This document shows, piece after piece, positions 52,897 through 63,907 of a stretch of 64,000 nucleotides of DNA. Position 1 is the first letter of the stretch. Every line of letters begins with the position of its first letter. Origin of the DNA: Thiorhodococcus minor (GTDB taxonomy: Bacteria > Pseudomonadota > Gammaproteobacteria > Chromatiales > Chromatiaceae); contig NZ_JAAIJQ010000011.1 of NCBI RefSeq assembly GCF_010820565.1, positions 29,359 through 93,358 on the forward strand, written 5' to 3'. Made by a program: the position numbers and the translations under genes. A model generated the notes under the pieces. The model saw only the letters and a list, made by a program, of their open reading frames with translations. It had not been told where the DNA came from and ran no database searches.

Positions 52897-54684
52897 ATGG
52901 CGGAGATGGCGATGACGGGGGAAGGGCGGGGGCGTGGAGCGCCGCGAGGGCTTCGGATCTCTGAGGAGGGTGCGCTGCTAGGGCTCGATCGCGATGCGCT
53001 GGAAGCGCAGTTCCAGCGGCTCATGTCCTCGTTGGATGCGGCGTGCGACGCCAATGATGCGCAGCGTTGTCTGATGCTTGCGCTGCGCACCCATGAGGTC
53101 GAGCTCGAGCTGCAGAGCCGCGCATTGCGAGAGACCCAGGCCGCCTTGCGGGTCTCGCGCGATCATTATGCGCGGCTGTTCGAGGAGGCCCCCGTGGGCT
53201 ACGTCGTCTTGAGTCGGCGAGGTCTGGTGCGCGGGGCGAATCTCACCGCCGCGACATTGCTCGGCAAATCGAAGGCCCAGCTCGAGGGCTGGCCCTTCAG
53301 ACGCTTCATCGCCGATGGTCAGAGCGGCGATTTCAGCGCGCATTTGCGTCAGGTCTTCGATGACTCAGCGTCGCCGCCAGCGGTCTGCGAAATGGTTTTG
53401 CATCTGTGTGACTCCGTGCCGACGCGCGTGGCTCGACTCTGCTCGATCCGTCGCGACGGCGTCACGGGTCCTGAGTGTTTGAGTGTCATGCTTGATATTT
53501 CGACGGAGCACGAATCCGAGCGGCAACGCCTCGCAGGCGACCGGCTGCGGCAGTCGGTGCTGGATGCCTTGCCGTCGCAAATCGCCGTCTTGGATCAGGA
53601 CGGGCGACTGATCGCGAGCAATCGCGCTTGGCGAGACTTCTCGGAAGAGCAGGGTGTCTCGGATTCGCTGCGTCAGGCGCTCGGTCTCAATGCGGAGGGC
53701 GCTTGCACTTGGGAAGGCGACCAGCCGAGCGACGAGGTCCTGAGCGCCGCCAGGGGGATTCGCGACGTCATTCAGCGCAAGCGCCCTGCCTTCAGCCTCG
53801 AGCACCCCTGTGAAACGCCCCAGGGGCGGCGCTGGTTCCTGATGCGCGTGCTTCCGCTCGAGGGGGATCAGGAGGGCGCCGTGGTCGCCTACTTGGAGAT
53901 CACCGAGCGGCGGCTGGCGGAAGAGGAGGCGCGGCGGGCGCGTGATGCGCTGGCCCAGGTGGCGCGACTGAACGCGGTCGGAATCCTCGCCTCCTCGCTG
54001 ATCCACGAGCTTCTGCAGCCGTTGAGCTCCGCGGGCTTCTACTGCAGCGCGGCGATCCAGCTGGCGCAGGGCCCGGCGGCGAATCCCGATCGGCTCGTCG
54101 AGGTCATCCGCCGTATCGACGACCAGGTGCATCGCGCTGGGGACATCATGGAACGGCTGCGGGCCTTCCTGCGCGGGCGCAAGATGTACAAGGTCGCGGT
54201 GTCGCTCGATCAGGTCCTCAAGCGCGCCTTCGAGCTGACGCTGTGGTTCGCTTCCGATCTCAAGGTCGATCTGCGGATGAATGCGCCGAGCGGGCTGCCG
54301 CTGGTCGAGACGGATCCGGTGCAGATCGAGCAGGTGCTGGTCAATCTGATCTGCAATGCGGTGCAGGCGATCGACGCGGCGAATTGCGCTAGACGCGAAG
54401 TGACCCTGGACGTCATCGTCGCCGAGCGCGAGATCGAGCTCATCGTTCGGGATACGGGGCCTGGCTTGCCCGAGGGGCGCCACGAGGCCATCTTCGACAT
54501 CTTCGAGTCGACCAACGACTCGAGCTTGGGGCTGGGGCTCGCCATCAGTCGGGCGATCGCCGAGGGGCATGGCGGGCGTCTCTGGGCCGAGCCGGCACCG
54601 GCCGAAGGCGCGGCCTTCCATCTGACGCTGCCCATCGCCTTGAACGACGACCTGATGGACTTCAGTGGCAGCGAGCCCTCATGA
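52897..54684 (+). CDS. PAS-domain sensor histidine kinase (orphan)
   Basis: A 595-residue soluble kinase with no membrane helices. After a helical N-terminus (~1-85), a first PAS domain ([18 protein letters not shown], ~90-200) and a second ([18 protein letters not shown], ~225-345), the dimerisation helix carries the phospho-His in [15 protein letters not shown] (~365). The ATPase has [10 protein letters not shown] (N), RDTGPGLP (G1) and GLGLAIS (G2). The arrangement is FixL-like, but no response regulator is adjacent. It overlaps the convergent tsaD end by six bases. Confidence 0.92.
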   Translation: MAEMAMTGEGRGRGAPRGLRISEEGALLGLDRDALEAQFQRLMSSLDAACDANDAQRCLMLALRTHEVELELQSRALRETQAALRVSRDHYARLFEEAPVGYVVLSRRGLVRGANLTAATLLGKSKAQLEGWPFRRFIADGQSGDFSAHLRQVFDDSASPPAVCEMVLHLCDSVPTRVARLCSIRRDGVTGPECLSVMLDISTEHESERQRLAGDRLRQSVLDALPSQIAVLDQDGRLIASNRAWRDFSEEQGVSDSLRQALGLNAEGACTWEGDQPSDEVLSAARGIRDVIQRKRPAFSLEHPCETPQGRRWFLMRVLPLEGDQEGAVVAYLEITERRLAEEEARRARDALAQVARLNAVGILASSLIHELLQPLSSAGFYCSAAIQLAQGPAANPDRLVEVIRRIDDQVHRAGDIMERLRAFLRGRKMYKVAVSLDQVLKRAFELTLWFASDLKVDLRMNAPSGLPLVETDPVQIEQVLVNLICNAVQAIDAANCARREVTLDVIVAEREIELIVRDTGPGLPEGRHEAIFDIFESTNDSSLGLGLAISRAIAEGHGGRLWAEPAPAEGAAFHLTLPIALNDDLMDFSGSEPS

Positions 54685-55713
54685 GCGCGTGACTGGAGCC
54701 AGGTCGCCCATCGACCAGCGGGCTCTTGGCTTGAAGATGAGCGGCTCGTGCTGGCCCGCGCGCAGGCGCTGGTAGCCGGTGAAGGCGATCATTGCGCCGT
54801 TGTCCGTGCACAGGCTCGGCGGCGGGTAGAAGGTTTCCCCGCCTTCGGCGGCGATGGCAGCGGTCATGCGCTCGCGCAGGCGTCGATTGGCGCTGACGCC
54901 GCCCGCGAGGATCAAGCGTTTTCGGCCAGTTTCCCGCAGCGCGCGGCGGCACTTGATCACCAGGGTGTCGACGACGGCCTCCTCGAAGGCGCGAGCGACA
55001 TCGGCGCGCGTTCGGCTTGGATCCGTTTCGTCGGCAAGCGCGGTGTTGAGGGTATTGAGGGCGAAGGTCTTGAGACCGCTGAAGCTGAAGTCTAGGCCTG
55101 GGCGGTCGGTCATCGGCCGCGGGAAGCGGAAGCGCTGCGGATCTCCGCGCTCTGCCAGCTTCGCAAGCTCCGGGCCGCCGGGATAGGGCAGCTCCAAGAG
55201 CTTGGCGGTCTTGTCGAAGGCCTCTCCAGCCGCGTCGTCGAGGGACTCGCCGAGGATGCGGTAGCGCCCGATCTCGGTGACGTCGACCAATTGCGTGTGC
55301 CCGCCGGAGACCAGCAAGGCGATGAAGGGCAGCTCCGGGGCTGGCTCCTCGAGCAGCGGGGCGAGGAGGTGGCCCTCCATGTGATGGACGCCGATGGCCG
55401 GCACCTGCCATCCCCAAGCGAGGCTGCGCCCGATCGCCGATCCGACCAGGAGGGCGCCGATCAGTCCGGGACCGGCGGTGTAGGCAACACCATCGATCTC
55501 GCCCGCATCCAGATGGGCTTCCGCGAGCACTTGCCGAATGAGGGGAAGCGTCTTGCGGATGTGGTCGCGCGAGGCGAGCTCCGGGACGACACCGCCGTAT
55601 TCCGCATGGATGTCCACTTGGCTGTAGACCGCGTGGGCCATGAGGCCATGCTGGTCGTCGAAGATGGCGACGCCGGTCTCGTCGCAAGAGGTTTCGATGC
55701 CGAGTACTCGCAT
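54679..55713 (-). CDS. tsaD: tRNA N6-threonylcarbamoyladenosine transferase subunit TsaD
   Basis: A 344-residue Kae1/TsaD protein, the catalytic partner of TsaB and TsaE in making t6A37 on ANN-decoding tRNAs. [17 protein letters not shown], the metal-binding HHMEGH ([12 protein letters not shown]), [11 protein letters not shown] and [11 protein letters not shown] are typical. ATG 55713 gives the standard start; the frame extends to 55788 without homology. It is divergent from rpsU, the usual gammaproteobacterial order. Confidence 0.97.
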   Translation of the reverse strand: MRVLGIETSCDETGVAIFDDQHGLMAHAVYSQVDIHAEYGGVVPELASRDHIRKTLPLIRQVLAEAHLDAGEIDGVAYTAGPGLIGALLVGSAIGRSLAWGWQVPAIGVHHMEGHLLAPLLEEPAPELPFIALLVSGGHTQLVDVTEIGRYRILGESLDDAAGEAFDKTAKLLELPYPGGPELAKLAERGDPQRFRFPRPMTDRPGLDFSFSGLKTFALNTLNTALADETDPSRTRADVARAFEEAVVDTLVIKCRRALRETGRKRLILAGGVSANRRLRERMTAAIAAEGGETFYPPPSLCTDNGAMIAFTGYQRLRAGQHEPLIFKPRARWSMGDLAPVTRS

Positions 55714-55796
55714 GGTTTCTCTAGATGATCGTGGTGTCGGTGACTGGTGATTCGTCGTTCGGTGATGGGCTACAGCGGTCGGCATCATATTCGCTT

Positions 55797-55826
55797 TTGC
55801 AACATCCGTCTGCGTCGCGCTATACT
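55797..55826 (+). promoter_or_regulatory. Sigma-70 type promoter of rpsU
   Basis: TTGCAA (55797-55802) and TATACT (55821-55826) are separated by 18 bases, 54 bases before the rpsU start. This would drive the rpsU-yqeY-dnaG-rpoD cluster. Confidence 0.6.
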
Positions 55827-55879
55827 TGGGGATCTTTTACCTTTCGTTCACCTCAACCGGAGAGATCAAGGGATTTTCT

Positions 55880-56095
55880 ATGCCCAGCGTTCGCGTCAAA
55901 GAAAATGAGCCATTCGAGGTCGCCATGCGGCGTTTCAAGCGCTCCTGCGAGAAGGCAGGTGTGCTGGCCGAGGTCCGACGCCGTGAGTTCTACGAGAAGC
56001 CCACGTCCGAGCGGAAGCGTAAGAAGGCCGCCGCCGTCAAGCGCCATCAGAAGAAGCTGCAGCGCGAAGCTCGCCGTTGGGAGCGCCCCTACTGA
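55880..56095 (+). CDS. rpsU: 30S ribosomal protein bS21
   Basis: A 71-residue, highly basic protein ([20 protein letters not shown], then [19 protein letters not shown]) of normal bS21 length. bS21 helps initiation on the 30S platform. It opens the macromolecular-synthesis operon with dnaG and rpoD. ATG 55880 is the standard start. Confidence 0.97.
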   Translation: MPSVRVKENEPFEVAMRRFKRSCEKAGVLAEVRRREFYEKPTSERKRKKAAAVKRHQKKLQREARRWERPY

Positions 56096-56319
56096 GGCCG
56101 GCTCGCCAACCGCGCCGAGGTTTCGTGCACAATCGCATGCCTAGGGCTGCGATCTGGTATCGAGGCCTTGGCTGCGCGCGGGTCCGTTCGGCAGGCGTCG
56201 GACCTCGCAAGAAGGCCCTTGGCCCGTTGCGGCTCGCGCTCCGGGCAACCGGGTGCCGCTGCGATCTAGGCGCGGACTCGAATCGCCTTCGGCAACTTCA
56301 ATAGGAAAGCCTTCGATCC

Positions 56320-56763
56320 ATGCTGAAGCAGCAAATTCAAGATGACATGAAGGCCGCGATGCGCGCGGGCGAGAAAGACAAGCTCGGTGTCATCCGGCTG
56401 ATCATGGCGGCCATCAAACAGCGCGAAGTCGATGAGCGCATCGAACTGGACGACGCCCAGGTGCTCGCCGTTCTCGACAAGATGGTGAAGCAGCGTCGGG
56501 ATTCCATCGCGCAATACGATAGCGCGGGCCGCAACGACCTGGCCGAGGTCGAGCGGTTCGAGGTCGGTGTCATCCAGGCCTATCTTCCCGAGGCGTTGTC
56601 CGAGTCGGAGCTGAGCGCCCTGGTCGAAGCGGCGGTCGTCGAGGCCGGTGCCTCCGAAATGCGCGACATGGGGAAGGTCATGGGCGTGCTGCGACCCAAG
56701 GTGCAGGGCCGCGCCGACATGGGTGCCGTGAGCGCACTCGTCAGACGGCGTCTAGGGGGCTGA
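56320..56763 (+). CDS. yqeY: GatB/YqeY domain protein
   Basis: A 147-residue helical YqeY protein, similar to the tail of GatB, with IQDDMKAAMRAGEKDKLGVI, the motif YLPEALSESEL and MGVLRPKVQGRADMG. The family is thought to act near tRNA-dependent amidation but its role is unsettled. It stands between rpsU and dnaG, which is usual in many gammaproteobacteria. dnaG starts 33 bases later. Confidence 0.94.
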   Translation: MLKQQIQDDMKAAMRAGEKDKLGVIRLIMAAIKQREVDERIELDDAQVLAVLDKMVKQRRDSIAQYDSAGRNDLAEVERFEVGVIQAYLPEALSESELSALVEAAVVEAGASEMRDMGKVMGVLRPKVQGRADMGAVSALVRRRLGG

Positions 56764-56795
56764 GTCGCCTTCGGACGTTGCCGCTTGCGCCCTTA

Positions 56796-58550
56796 ATGGC
56801 AGGCAAAATCCCATCCGAATTCATCGACGACCTCTTGGCGCGAAGCGACATCGTCGAGGTCGTCGGCTCGCGCATCCAGCTTCGCAAGGCAGGTAAGGAT
56901 TACCAGGCGCGCTGTCCCTTCCACGACGAAAAGACGCCTTCCTTCACCGTCAGCCCCGACAAGCAGTTCTATCACTGTTTCGGCTGTGGCGCACACGGGA
57001 CGGCCATCGGCTTTCTCATGGAGCACGACCACCTCGCCTTTCCCGAGGCGGTCGAAGAGCTCGCGCTACGCGCTGGCATGCAGGTGCCGACGCGGAGCGA
57101 GCAGTTCGTCAAGACGCCGACTCAGGCACCACTCTATGCCCTGGTGGAGAAGGCGGCCGCGCTCTATCGCCGCCAGCTCCGGGAGCATCCGCAGGCCAAT
57201 CGTGCCGTCGAATACCTCAAGCAGCGGGGGGTGAGTGGCGAGATCGCCGGGGATTTCGGGCTCGGCTATGCGCCACCTGGCTGGAGCTTCCTCCTAGAGC
57301 GGCTTGGGCGCGGTCCGGGCGAGCAGGCTCGGCTCCTCGAGTGCGGGCTGATCGCCGAGCAGGACGGGCGACGCTACGATCGTTTTCGCGATCGCATCGT
57401 CTTCCCGATTCGCGACCGGCGCGGACGCGTGATCGGTTTCGGCGGCCGGCTGCTGGGTGAGGGCAAGCCCAAGTATCTGAACTCGCCCGAGACGCCCATC
57501 TTTCACAAGGGGCGCGAGCTCTACGGGCTTTTCGAGGCGCTGCGGAGCAATCGCAAGCTTGCCTCGCTCGTCATCGTCGAAGGCTACATGGACGTGATCG
57601 CCCTCGCTCAGTTCGGTCTGACGAGCGCTGTCGCGACCCTGGGAACCGCGACGACTGCCGATCATCTAAAGCAACTGCTGAAGACGGCCCCTGAGATCGT
57701 CTTTTGCTTCGACGGGGACCGCGCGGGTCGGGATGCCGCTTGGAAGGCGTTGCAGATCGCCTTGCCGCTAGCCTCGGGGCATCAGCTGATTCGATTCCTG
57801 TTTCTACCCGAAGGCGAAGATCCCGACACTCTGGTTCGACGCCTCGGCCGTGACGGCTTCACAGCGCTCATGGCCAGCGCGCAATCCTTGTCCGATTTCC
57901 TGTTCGATCGTCTCGCCGAGCATGGCGACATGGCGAGCAGCGACGGCAGGAAGCGGGTCGCGAGTCAGGCCCAGGAGCTGGCGAGCGAGATGCCGGCGGG
58001 GATCTACCGTGACCTTGCGCTCGAGCGGATCGCGATGCTGAAAGGCGTGTCGCCGGGGGCGTCGGCGCGGCCGCGGTCGAGGCGCCCGGGCAGGTCGGCG
58101 CGTCAGTCGCTGCCGGCTCCGCTCAGTCTCGTCGCGAAGGCGATCGCCTTGCTGCTCGACAACCCGCGGCTCGGTCCCATCGTCAGCCAGCAGGACGCGA
58201 CTTGGCGGCGCTCGACGAGTCCTGGCGCTGATGTCTTGCGGCCCTTGGTCGACATGCTCTTAGAGCGGCCGGAGATCACCAAGGCCGCGCTCTTGGAGCG
58301 CTGGCGCGACCATCCGCATTTCGGCTATCTGCAGCAGATTAGCGTGCATCCCTATCTGTCGGACATCGCCGAAGGAGATCTGGAGGCGGAGCTGATCGGG
58401 GCGATCGATCGCCTCAGCGCGGAGACGCGAAAGCTCGAATGGCGCCAGGCCTTCAATCAGCGCAGCGTCATGGAGTGGTCGGTCGAAGAGCGCGCCCGTG
58501 TCCAGCGGCAGGGTGACAGCGCACGCGAGCCCGGGGACGAAACGCCTTGA
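56796..58550 (+). CDS. dnaG: DNA primase
   Basis: A 584-residue primase making RNA primers at the fork. The zinc-binding domain has [11 protein letters not shown] and [11 protein letters not shown] (C-x2-H...C-x2-C), the RNA polymerase domain shows IGFGGRLLG and [14 protein letters not shown], and the TOPRIM motifs are [12 protein letters not shown] and [13 protein letters not shown]-terminal DnaB-interacting part follows a basic linker ([13 protein letters not shown]). ATG 56796 is preferred to TTG 56778. Confidence 0.97.
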   Translation: MAGKIPSEFIDDLLARSDIVEVVGSRIQLRKAGKDYQARCPFHDEKTPSFTVSPDKQFYHCFGCGAHGTAIGFLMEHDHLAFPEAVEELALRAGMQVPTRSEQFVKTPTQAPLYALVEKAAALYRRQLREHPQANRAVEYLKQRGVSGEIAGDFGLGYAPPGWSFLLERLGRGPGEQARLLECGLIAEQDGRRYDRFRDRIVFPIRDRRGRVIGFGGRLLGEGKPKYLNSPETPIFHKGRELYGLFEALRSNRKLASLVIVEGYMDVIALAQFGLTSAVATLGTATTADHLKQLLKTAPEIVFCFDGDRAGRDAAWKALQIALPLASGHQLIRFLFLPEGEDPDTLVRRLGRDGFTALMASAQSLSDFLFDRLAEHGDMASSDGRKRVASQAQELASEMPAGIYRDLALERIAMLKGVSPGASARPRSRRPGRSARQSLPAPLSLVAKAIALLLDNPRLGPIVSQQDATWRRSTSPGADVLRPLVDMLLERPEITKAALLERWRDHPHFGYLQQISVHPYLSDIAEGDLEAELIGAIDRLSAETRKLEWRQAFNQRSVMEWSVEERARVQRQGDSAREPGDETP

Positions 58551-58572
58551 AACGATGGCATCACTGGCATTT
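58546..58572 (+). promoter_or_regulatory. Possible heat-shock promoter in front of rpoD
   Basis: CTTGAAA at 58546-58552, overlapping the dnaG stop, matches the sigma-32 -35 element exactly; TGGCATTT at 58565-58572, 12 bases on, matches the -10 element (CCCCATnT) only partly. In E. coli rpoD has a heat-shock promoter inside dnaG, so the position is suggestive. Confidence 0.25.
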
Positions 58573-58746
58573 GTCATGATTTCGTCTATCTATTCTCTGT
58601 GTGCAAAATCGACGGCCGCTAATATGCGCCGATTCGCAGACGAGACGACAGGATTTCACTTTCGCGCGAGACTTTCGCAGCGCGTAATGCTAAAATGCGA
58701 GGTTTGCTTTCGGGCTGACTTCCGCAGCACTGAGTCAAGGTACCTC

Positions 58747-60603
58747 ATGGATCAAGAACAGCAACAGTCTCAACTGAAGCAACTGATCGCCAAGGGCAAA
58801 GAGCAGGGCTATCTGACCTACACCGAGGTCAACGACCATCTCCCGCCCGGCATCGTCGAGACTGACCAGATCGAAGACATCGTCCGCATGATCAACGATA
58901 TGGGGATCATGGTCCAAGAGACTGCTCCCGACGTCGTCGATCAGACCCTGAGCGATAGCGCCGTCTCGGATGACGAAGCCGCCGAGGCTGCGGCTGCCGC
59001 CTTGGCGACCGTCGACAGCGAGTTCGGTCGCACGACCGACCCCGTGCGCATGTACATGCGGGAAATGGGCACGGTCGAGTTGCTGACGCGCGAAGGCGAG
59101 CTCATGATCGCCAAGCGCATCGAAGACGGACTCAACCAGGTGTTGTCTGCCCTGTCGGTGTACCCGCGCTCGATCGAAAAGCTGATCGAGATCTTCGACC
59201 GTGTCGACCGTGAAGAGACGCGCTTGACGGACGTCATCTCCGGCTTCAATGACGGCGAGGACGATCAGCCCGTTCCGGCCCCGGCGGCGCGGCCGGCTGC
59301 CGAGACCGCGTCTGAAAAGTCCGGGCTGGAGGCCGACTCGGACGATGACAGCGACGATGACGATGATACGGAGGCGGAGGTCGATACAGGCCCGGATCCG
59401 GAAGATGCCGCGCGTCGGGCCAACCTGCTGCGTGAGCGTTATGCCGTGCTCAAAGCGGCACTCGAAGAGTACGGCCGCGACGACGAGCGCTCTCGCGAGG
59501 CCATGGCCGCCGTCTCGGAGATCTTCCTTCAGTTCAAGCTGGTCGCGCCGGTCTTCCTGGAGCTTGCGGAGCTCCTGCGCGGAACGATCGTGCGTATCCG
59601 GACGCAAGAGCGCGTCATCATGGGGCTCTGTGTCGATCAAGCCGGCATGCCGCGCCGCGATTTCATCGAGACCTTTCCCGACAACGAGACCAGCCCGCAG
59701 TGGCTGGACCAGCAGCTCGAATGCGGTAAGCCCTACGCCACCCGCCTGGCCGATGTCGCCTCTGACATTCGGCGGGCCCAGCGCAAGCTGCAGGAAGTCG
59801 AGAAGGAGAACATTCTCACCATCGGCGAGATCAAGGAAGTCAACCGTAAGATGTCGATTGGTGAGGCCAAGGCACGCCGCGCCAAGAAGGAAATGGTCGA
59901 GGCGAACCTGCGTCTGGTGATCTCCATCGCCAAAAAGTATACCAACCGCGGGCTGCAATTCCTGGATCTCATCCAGGAGGGCAACATCGGCCTCATGAAG
60001 GCGGTGGATAAGTTCGAGTATCGCCGCGGCTACAAATTCTCGACCTATGCCACCTGGTGGATTCGTCAGGCCATCACGCGCTCGATCGCCGACCAGGCGC
60101 GCACCATCCGTATCCCGGTGCACATGATCGAGACCATCAACAAGCTCAACCGAATATCCCGGCAGATGATCCAAGAGATGGGCCGCGAGGCGACCCCGGA
60201 GGAGCTTGCCGAGCGGATGGAAATGCCCGAGGACAAAGTCCGCAAGGTCCTCAAGATCGCCAAGGAGCCGATCTCCATGGAGACGCCGATTGGCGACGAC
60301 GAAGACTCGCATCTCGGCGACTTCATCGAAGACGCCGGTGTGATCTCTCCCGTTGATTCCGCGACGGCCGAGGGCCTTCGGGAGGCGACACAGAACATGC
60401 TCGCGAGCCTCACTTCCCGCGAGGCCAAGGTCCTGCGCATGCGCTTCGGTATCGACATGAATACAGATCACACCCTCGAAGAGGTCGGCAAGCAATTCGA
60501 CGTCACCCGCGAGCGTATCCGTCAAATCGAAGCCAAGGCGCTTCGCAAGCTGCGCCACCCAACCCGCTCCGAAAAGCTCCGCAGCTTCCTCGACAGCGAC
60601 TGA
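58747..60603 (+). CDS. rpoD: RNA polymerase primary sigma factor RpoD (sigma-70)
   Basis: A 618-residue primary sigma factor (E. coli 613). Region 1.1 is at the N-terminus ([20 protein letters not shown]), region 1.2 in [16 protein letters not shown], and an acidic spacer with repeated Asp lies at ~195-215 in the non-conserved region. Region 2 has [18 protein letters not shown]; region 4 ends [23 protein letters not shown] 58747 is the standard start; the long open frame upstream from 58498 has no homology. tRNA-Ile2 follows. Confidence 0.97.
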   Translation: MDQEQQQSQLKQLIAKGKEQGYLTYTEVNDHLPPGIVETDQIEDIVRMINDMGIMVQETAPDVVDQTLSDSAVSDDEAAEAAAAALATVDSEFGRTTDPVRMYMREMGTVELLTREGELMIAKRIEDGLNQVLSALSVYPRSIEKLIEIFDRVDREETRLTDVISGFNDGEDDQPVPAPAARPAAETASEKSGLEADSDDDSDDDDDTEAEVDTGPDPEDAARRANLLRERYAVLKAALEEYGRDDERSREAMAAVSEIFLQFKLVAPVFLELAELLRGTIVRIRTQERVIMGLCVDQAGMPRRDFIETFPDNETSPQWLDQQLECGKPYATRLADVASDIRRAQRKLQEVEKENILTIGEIKEVNRKMSIGEAKARRAKKEMVEANLRLVISIAKKYTNRGLQFLDLIQEGNIGLMKAVDKFEYRRGYKFSTYATWWIRQAITRSIADQARTIRIPVHMIETINKLNRISRQMIQEMGREATPEELAERMEMPEDKVRKVLKIAKEPISMETPIGDDEDSHLGDFIEDAGVISPVDSATAEGLREATQNMLASLTSREAKVLRMRFGIDMNTDHTLEEVGKQFDVTRERIRQIEAKALRKLRHPTRSEKLRSFLDSD

Positions 60604-60654
60604 GCGCATCTCGACGCCACGGACGGCGCCTGACCTCCACCACCTTCCTCCTCG

Positions 60655-60730
<76 letters not shown>

Positions 60731-60748
60731 AATTCAAATGCTTACGAG

Positions 60749-62499
60749 ATCCCAAGGTAACTTCTCAATAAGTCACGGCACGGCGGCAGCGGCCGCCCGC
60801 TCACGGATGATGTCCGGCAGGGGCGGAATGGTGCCGGTTTGCTCGATGCGGTCGTTGAGATAGTCCCAGAAGGAGATGCCCAGCTTGCGGCAGGTCGTCT
60901 TCAGGCTGGCGAAGGTATCGCGGCAGCGCTGCCCGAGCGTGCTGCGTGTCCCGCCGCCGATCTTGCGCCATTTGACGTCGCCGCGGATATCGTTCTCACT
61001 GCCGTTGGTGTGCAGTGGGATGTCCGGGCGCAACAGCACCAGCAGCAGCTCGCTTTGGTGGCGATGCAGGCGCTTCAAGGTCCGGTTGAGGGTGGCGGAG
61101 GAAGTCTTCTGGGTGAAGATCGCCTCGAAGCGTGCGCGCAGCGGCGCGATGGCCGCAGGATCGGGGGCGCGTTGGTACGCCTTGAGGTCGGCGTAGAGCG
61201 TCCAGATCTGATCGCGCACGCGCTGCTGGTCGGCGCGCTGGCGCTCATTGAGCGGGATGAGCTTGTGAATGAGGCGCTCGGCATGCACCCAGCACAGAGC
61301 ATGCAGCAGGATGGCGAACTGCCCGGCCCCGTCGCTGACGATGACCAGCTCGCGGGAGAGGCCCTTGGCCAAGACGCCTGCGAGCAAGGCGCCCTCGGTG
61401 GCGATGCGCTGGTGGCGCTCTTGGGTGATGCCCAGGTCGCTGAGGTGCTTCTCCCAGTCTTGCGTCGTGGTGAGCGCGCAGATGGGTGAGGCCCGCCAAG
61501 GCCTCACGCATCGCCCGGGGCAGCCCCTGCGTATGCCAATACGCCGCGGCCTCCTCGTCGCAATGGTAGCGGCAATCACCGCCCTGCAGCAGCGTGAGAA
61601 AGTTGATCCGGCGCTTGCTGTCGGTGCTGCTGAACCAGGCAAAGAGATCATTGCCGATCTGCGTGACGTCGCCGTTGCGCCCCTGGTGGCGTGCCCCTGA
61701 GTCATCGACCGTGATGGAGGCGCTGACCTCCAGGCCGACGTCGAGGAGGGCATCTTTCTCGGCAAAGAGGCCCTCGTTGCGCCCGCTGAGCAAGGCATCG
61801 ATCTGCCCGACCGAGACATCGATGACCCATGCGAGCAGCTGATCGCGCAGCAGCGGCTGCGTGACATGACAGTGATGATAGTGGTAGAGCAGGTAGGCAC
61901 GCAGCCCCGTGCCGAAGTGACCACCCTGCAGCGCGCTCGGAAGCTCACCGCACAGCCACTCACCCTGCGGGGTTTGCCAGACTTCAAGACGATAGCGGAT
62001 GTTCTGCGCCGCGATCTTGAGATCCTGGACGACAACATCGCGATCGCCCTTCAAGCGTGAGCCCGGCGGCAGCGGCTGAGTTGGCGGAACGCGGCGCTCT
62101 TCGTGAATGCGCAGCTGCGCGGTCTTGGAGCGCTTGCGCGAGCCTGCGCGCTTGCCACCACCGCCTGAGGTCCCGTCACCGTTGCGCTTGCGATCATCCG
62201 GCTGCTCCATCCCGCGGGGCTTGAAGCGCGGCTTGCCTTGCTCGCCCTTCAGGATGGCAATCTAATTGCGCAGCTGTTGGATGGTCTCGGCCTGCTGCTG
62301 CGTCTTCTCGGCCAACGTCTCGATCAGCCCCAGCAGCTGCTCGACGAGCGGCGTGCGCTCCGTGGCGGGGATGTCAGGCAGGTCGATCACAGCAGGGCTA
62401 TTCGAGACAAGTCAGGGCAAGGAAGCAGGGTGTCTAACGCCATGGTAACGCACCACCACCCCGCGACCGCCACGACTTGTTGAGAAGTTACATCCCAAG
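60749..62499. mobile_element. IS66-family insertion sequence with perfect 8-bp target duplication
   Basis: The element spans 60757-62491 (1735 bases). Its ends are inverted: GTAACTTCTCAATAAGTC on the left and, read from the right, GTAACTTCTCAACAAGTC (one mismatch). The flanking 8-mers are both ATCCCAAG (60749-60756 and 62492-62499), the target duplication length of IS66. It carries one transposase and no tnpA or tnpB, as in the ISBst12 subgroup. It inserted 18 bases downstream of the tRNA. Confidence 0.95.
60773..62390 (-). pseudogene. IS66-family transposase, broken by a nonsense codon and a frameshift
   Basis: The protein would start at GTG 62390 (VIDLPDIPATERTPLVEQLL), but has TAG at 62262-62264 where IS66 enzymes have an acidic residue before IAILKGE. 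The N-terminal frame continues from there (KPRFKPRGMEQ) to about 61460. There the DDE body shifts frame: the motif HHDA is in one frame and DWEKHLSDLGI in the next. The C-terminal frame holds IVSDGAGQF, HALCWVHAERLIHKL and NGSENDIRG and ends in KLGISFWDYL. Both lesions predict an inactive enzyme, unless the shift is a sequencing error. Confidence 0.9.
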
Positions 62500-62660
62500 G
62501 AAGTCTCCCGAAATCGGGGAACCCTGGGGGAACTTTCGGCGAAGGATCGGATTTCAAATCCGACCCTTGCGAAGCCTCGCCCAAGCCCGCGCGGAGCACT
62601 CGGGGTCGCCGAACGCTACCCCATCTAGGCAGCCGTCGCGCCCATGCTCGCGCGGAGCAC
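62500..62660. other. Flank of the IS element with a small palindrome
   Basis: The region holds CGGATTTCAAATCCG, a small palindrome near 62551, and two copies of CGCGCGGAGCACTC (around 62591 and 62651). No coding frame is convincing. Confidence 0.4.
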
Positions 62661-62981
62661 TCACTCGACCGCCAGCCGATTGAGGACGTTCCTCACGGTT
62701 CCGTCGCTGATGCCCAGCTCACGGGCAATCCCTCGCTTCGAGGCGCCGGCCTGGTAGCGCTCGAGGATGCACCGATCGCGGTCGGGCAGGCCAGGCAGGG
62801 GCGAGACCGAGCGGACCTCGGGCGGTCCATCGCCGTCTTCAGCAACCGTCACCCGCTGCCGGCCATGGAAGCGCGAAGCGCGAGGCCGGTAGTCTCGGGT
62901 AGGCGTGCGCGCGGGCGTATTGCCGGAATGGCGAAGGGCGTTAGTCCTTCGTCGTGAAGGCAATATGCAGAGCGCAGTCAC
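62661..62981 (-). CDS. Small protein with C-terminal helix-turn-helix, doubtful
   Basis: The last ~35 residues (ERYQAGASKRGIARELGISDG then TVRNVLNRLAVE) form a good resolvase/transposase-type helix-turn-helix. The N-terminal ~70 residues are arginine- and proline-rich without recognisable structure, so the start is unsure. It may be a remnant of a transposase or regulator. It lies in a zone of mobile-element debris. Confidence 0.4.
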   Translation of the reverse strand: MTALCILPSRRRTNALRHSGNTPARTPTRDYRPRASRFHGRQRVTVAEDGDGPPEVRSVSPLPGLPDRDRCILERYQAGASKRGIARELGISDGTVRNVLNRLAVE

Positions 62982-63246
62982 ACACGCCGTAGAGTCATTC
63001 GTCGTAGGGTCGTGCGCAGCCCGAGTGCGTCGACGGCGCTACTCGAGGTGGAGCAGCGACCCGGAGCGGGACGGCCCGGGCTGAGAAGGTTGTCGCCCTG
63101 CGCGAGTCCCGTCGGCGAGGGATCGACCCGACGGGTATCACGAGCGCAGACGCGACACTCCGGATGTCGGTGATGGTCGCGCCCATACGCGCGACTCAGG
63201 TGAATAACACTGCGGGCGGGTCCGGGGCGGGGCGATGCAAGACGTC
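62982..63246. other. Intergenic stretch (265 bases) in mobile-element debris
   Basis: No protein, RNA or repeat recognised. Confidence 0.4.
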
Positions 63247-63471
63247 TCAGTGATCCACCAAATCGAGGCGCTGCTCAAGACGCTCGATGCGGCGGATAGC
63301 GCTCTGCAAAGTATCGCGATCACTGCCAGCCATCGCATAAAGACCGCCAAGGGTCTGCTCGATGACGGACAGCCGCAGCTCTACGCGGCCCACACGTTCA
63401 TCCAGGGAATCGACCTTGGCGCGGATGTGGCGCAGGTGCTCGAGCACAAGGCTGGTGGTGTCGTCAGTCAT
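63247..63471 (-). CDS. Small coiled-coil protein, function unknown
   Basis: A 74-residue protein (MTDDTTSLVLEHLRHIRAKV, ending RIERLEQRLDLVDH) with leucine heptads in both halves, predicted to be almost fully coiled coil. Similar short proteins starting MTD-LVLEHLRxIR occur in many proteobacteria, without known function. Here it lies between mobile-element fragments. Length and the clear heptads favour a real gene. Confidence 0.6.
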   Translation of the reverse strand: MTDDTTSLVLEHLRHIRAKVDSLDERVGRVELRLSVIEQTLGGLYAMAGSDRDTLQSAIRRIERLEQRLDLVDH

Positions 63472-63505
63472 CTTTCATTCTCCCCTGGGTCTCTGCTCAG
63501 ACTAG

Positions 63506-63552
63506 CAAAAACCCGTCACGCGAACGGATCAATTTCCGTTACGGGTGACGGT
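63506..63552 (-). terminator. Probable intrinsic terminator at the end of the transposon ATPase remnant
   Basis: On the minus strand an imperfect hairpin (CCGTCACCCGTAACGG paired with CCGTTCGCGTGACGGG) is followed by TTTTT, just after the ATPase remnant. It could also be an end of the mobile element. Confidence 0.5.
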
Positions 63553-63555
63553 CAT

Positions 63556-63907
63556 TCAGACCAGCGCCCGGAGCAAGTGATCCAGGACCTGACGCCACAG
63601 GGCGGCGCGGCGGTAAGCGCCCTCCAAGCCCAGCGCCAGGGCCAAGGAGCGGTACAGATCCAGACGCCCGAAGTCGGTCTCGGCCAGATAGATCACCTGG
63701 TAGCGGTGGGGGGTTGAGCGCCTGCGTGAGCGCGCGCAGGGCCGCGGTCTTGCCCACCCCGGCCTCACCGGTCAACAGCCCCACGCCGGGGCTGTGCAGC
63801 AGCCAGGCAAAGCGCTCGCCCAGCCGGGCCAGAGCCCCATCGTCCCACAGCTCGGTGGTGCCCTTGCCCAGGGGATAGTGGGTCAGGCCAACGTGTTGCA
63901 GCACCAT
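63556..63907 (-). pseudogene. Truncated, frameshifted transposon-associated AAA ATPase
   Basis: The frame from ATG 63907 gives MVLQHVGLTHYPLGKG, then Walker A in LTGEAGVGKTAALRAL, then breaks. A run of six C on the coding strand (complement of 63708-63713) shifts the frame; with five C it continues as NPHRYQVIYLAETDFGRLDL. That is the pattern of ExeA/TniB-like ATPases working with DDE transposases, normally ~270 residues. Even after correction the frame ends at 63556 after ~116 residues, before Walker B, so it is truncated too. Confidence 0.8.

Noticed and set aside
58735..60609. Minus-strand open frame of 624 codons opposite rpoD
   Set aside because: Perfect antisense shadow of a conserved sigma factor gene.
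61440..61480. Programmed frameshift in the IS66 transposase
   Set aside because: IS66 transposases are not made by frameshifting, no slippery heptamer is evident, and a separate nonsense codon exists upstream.
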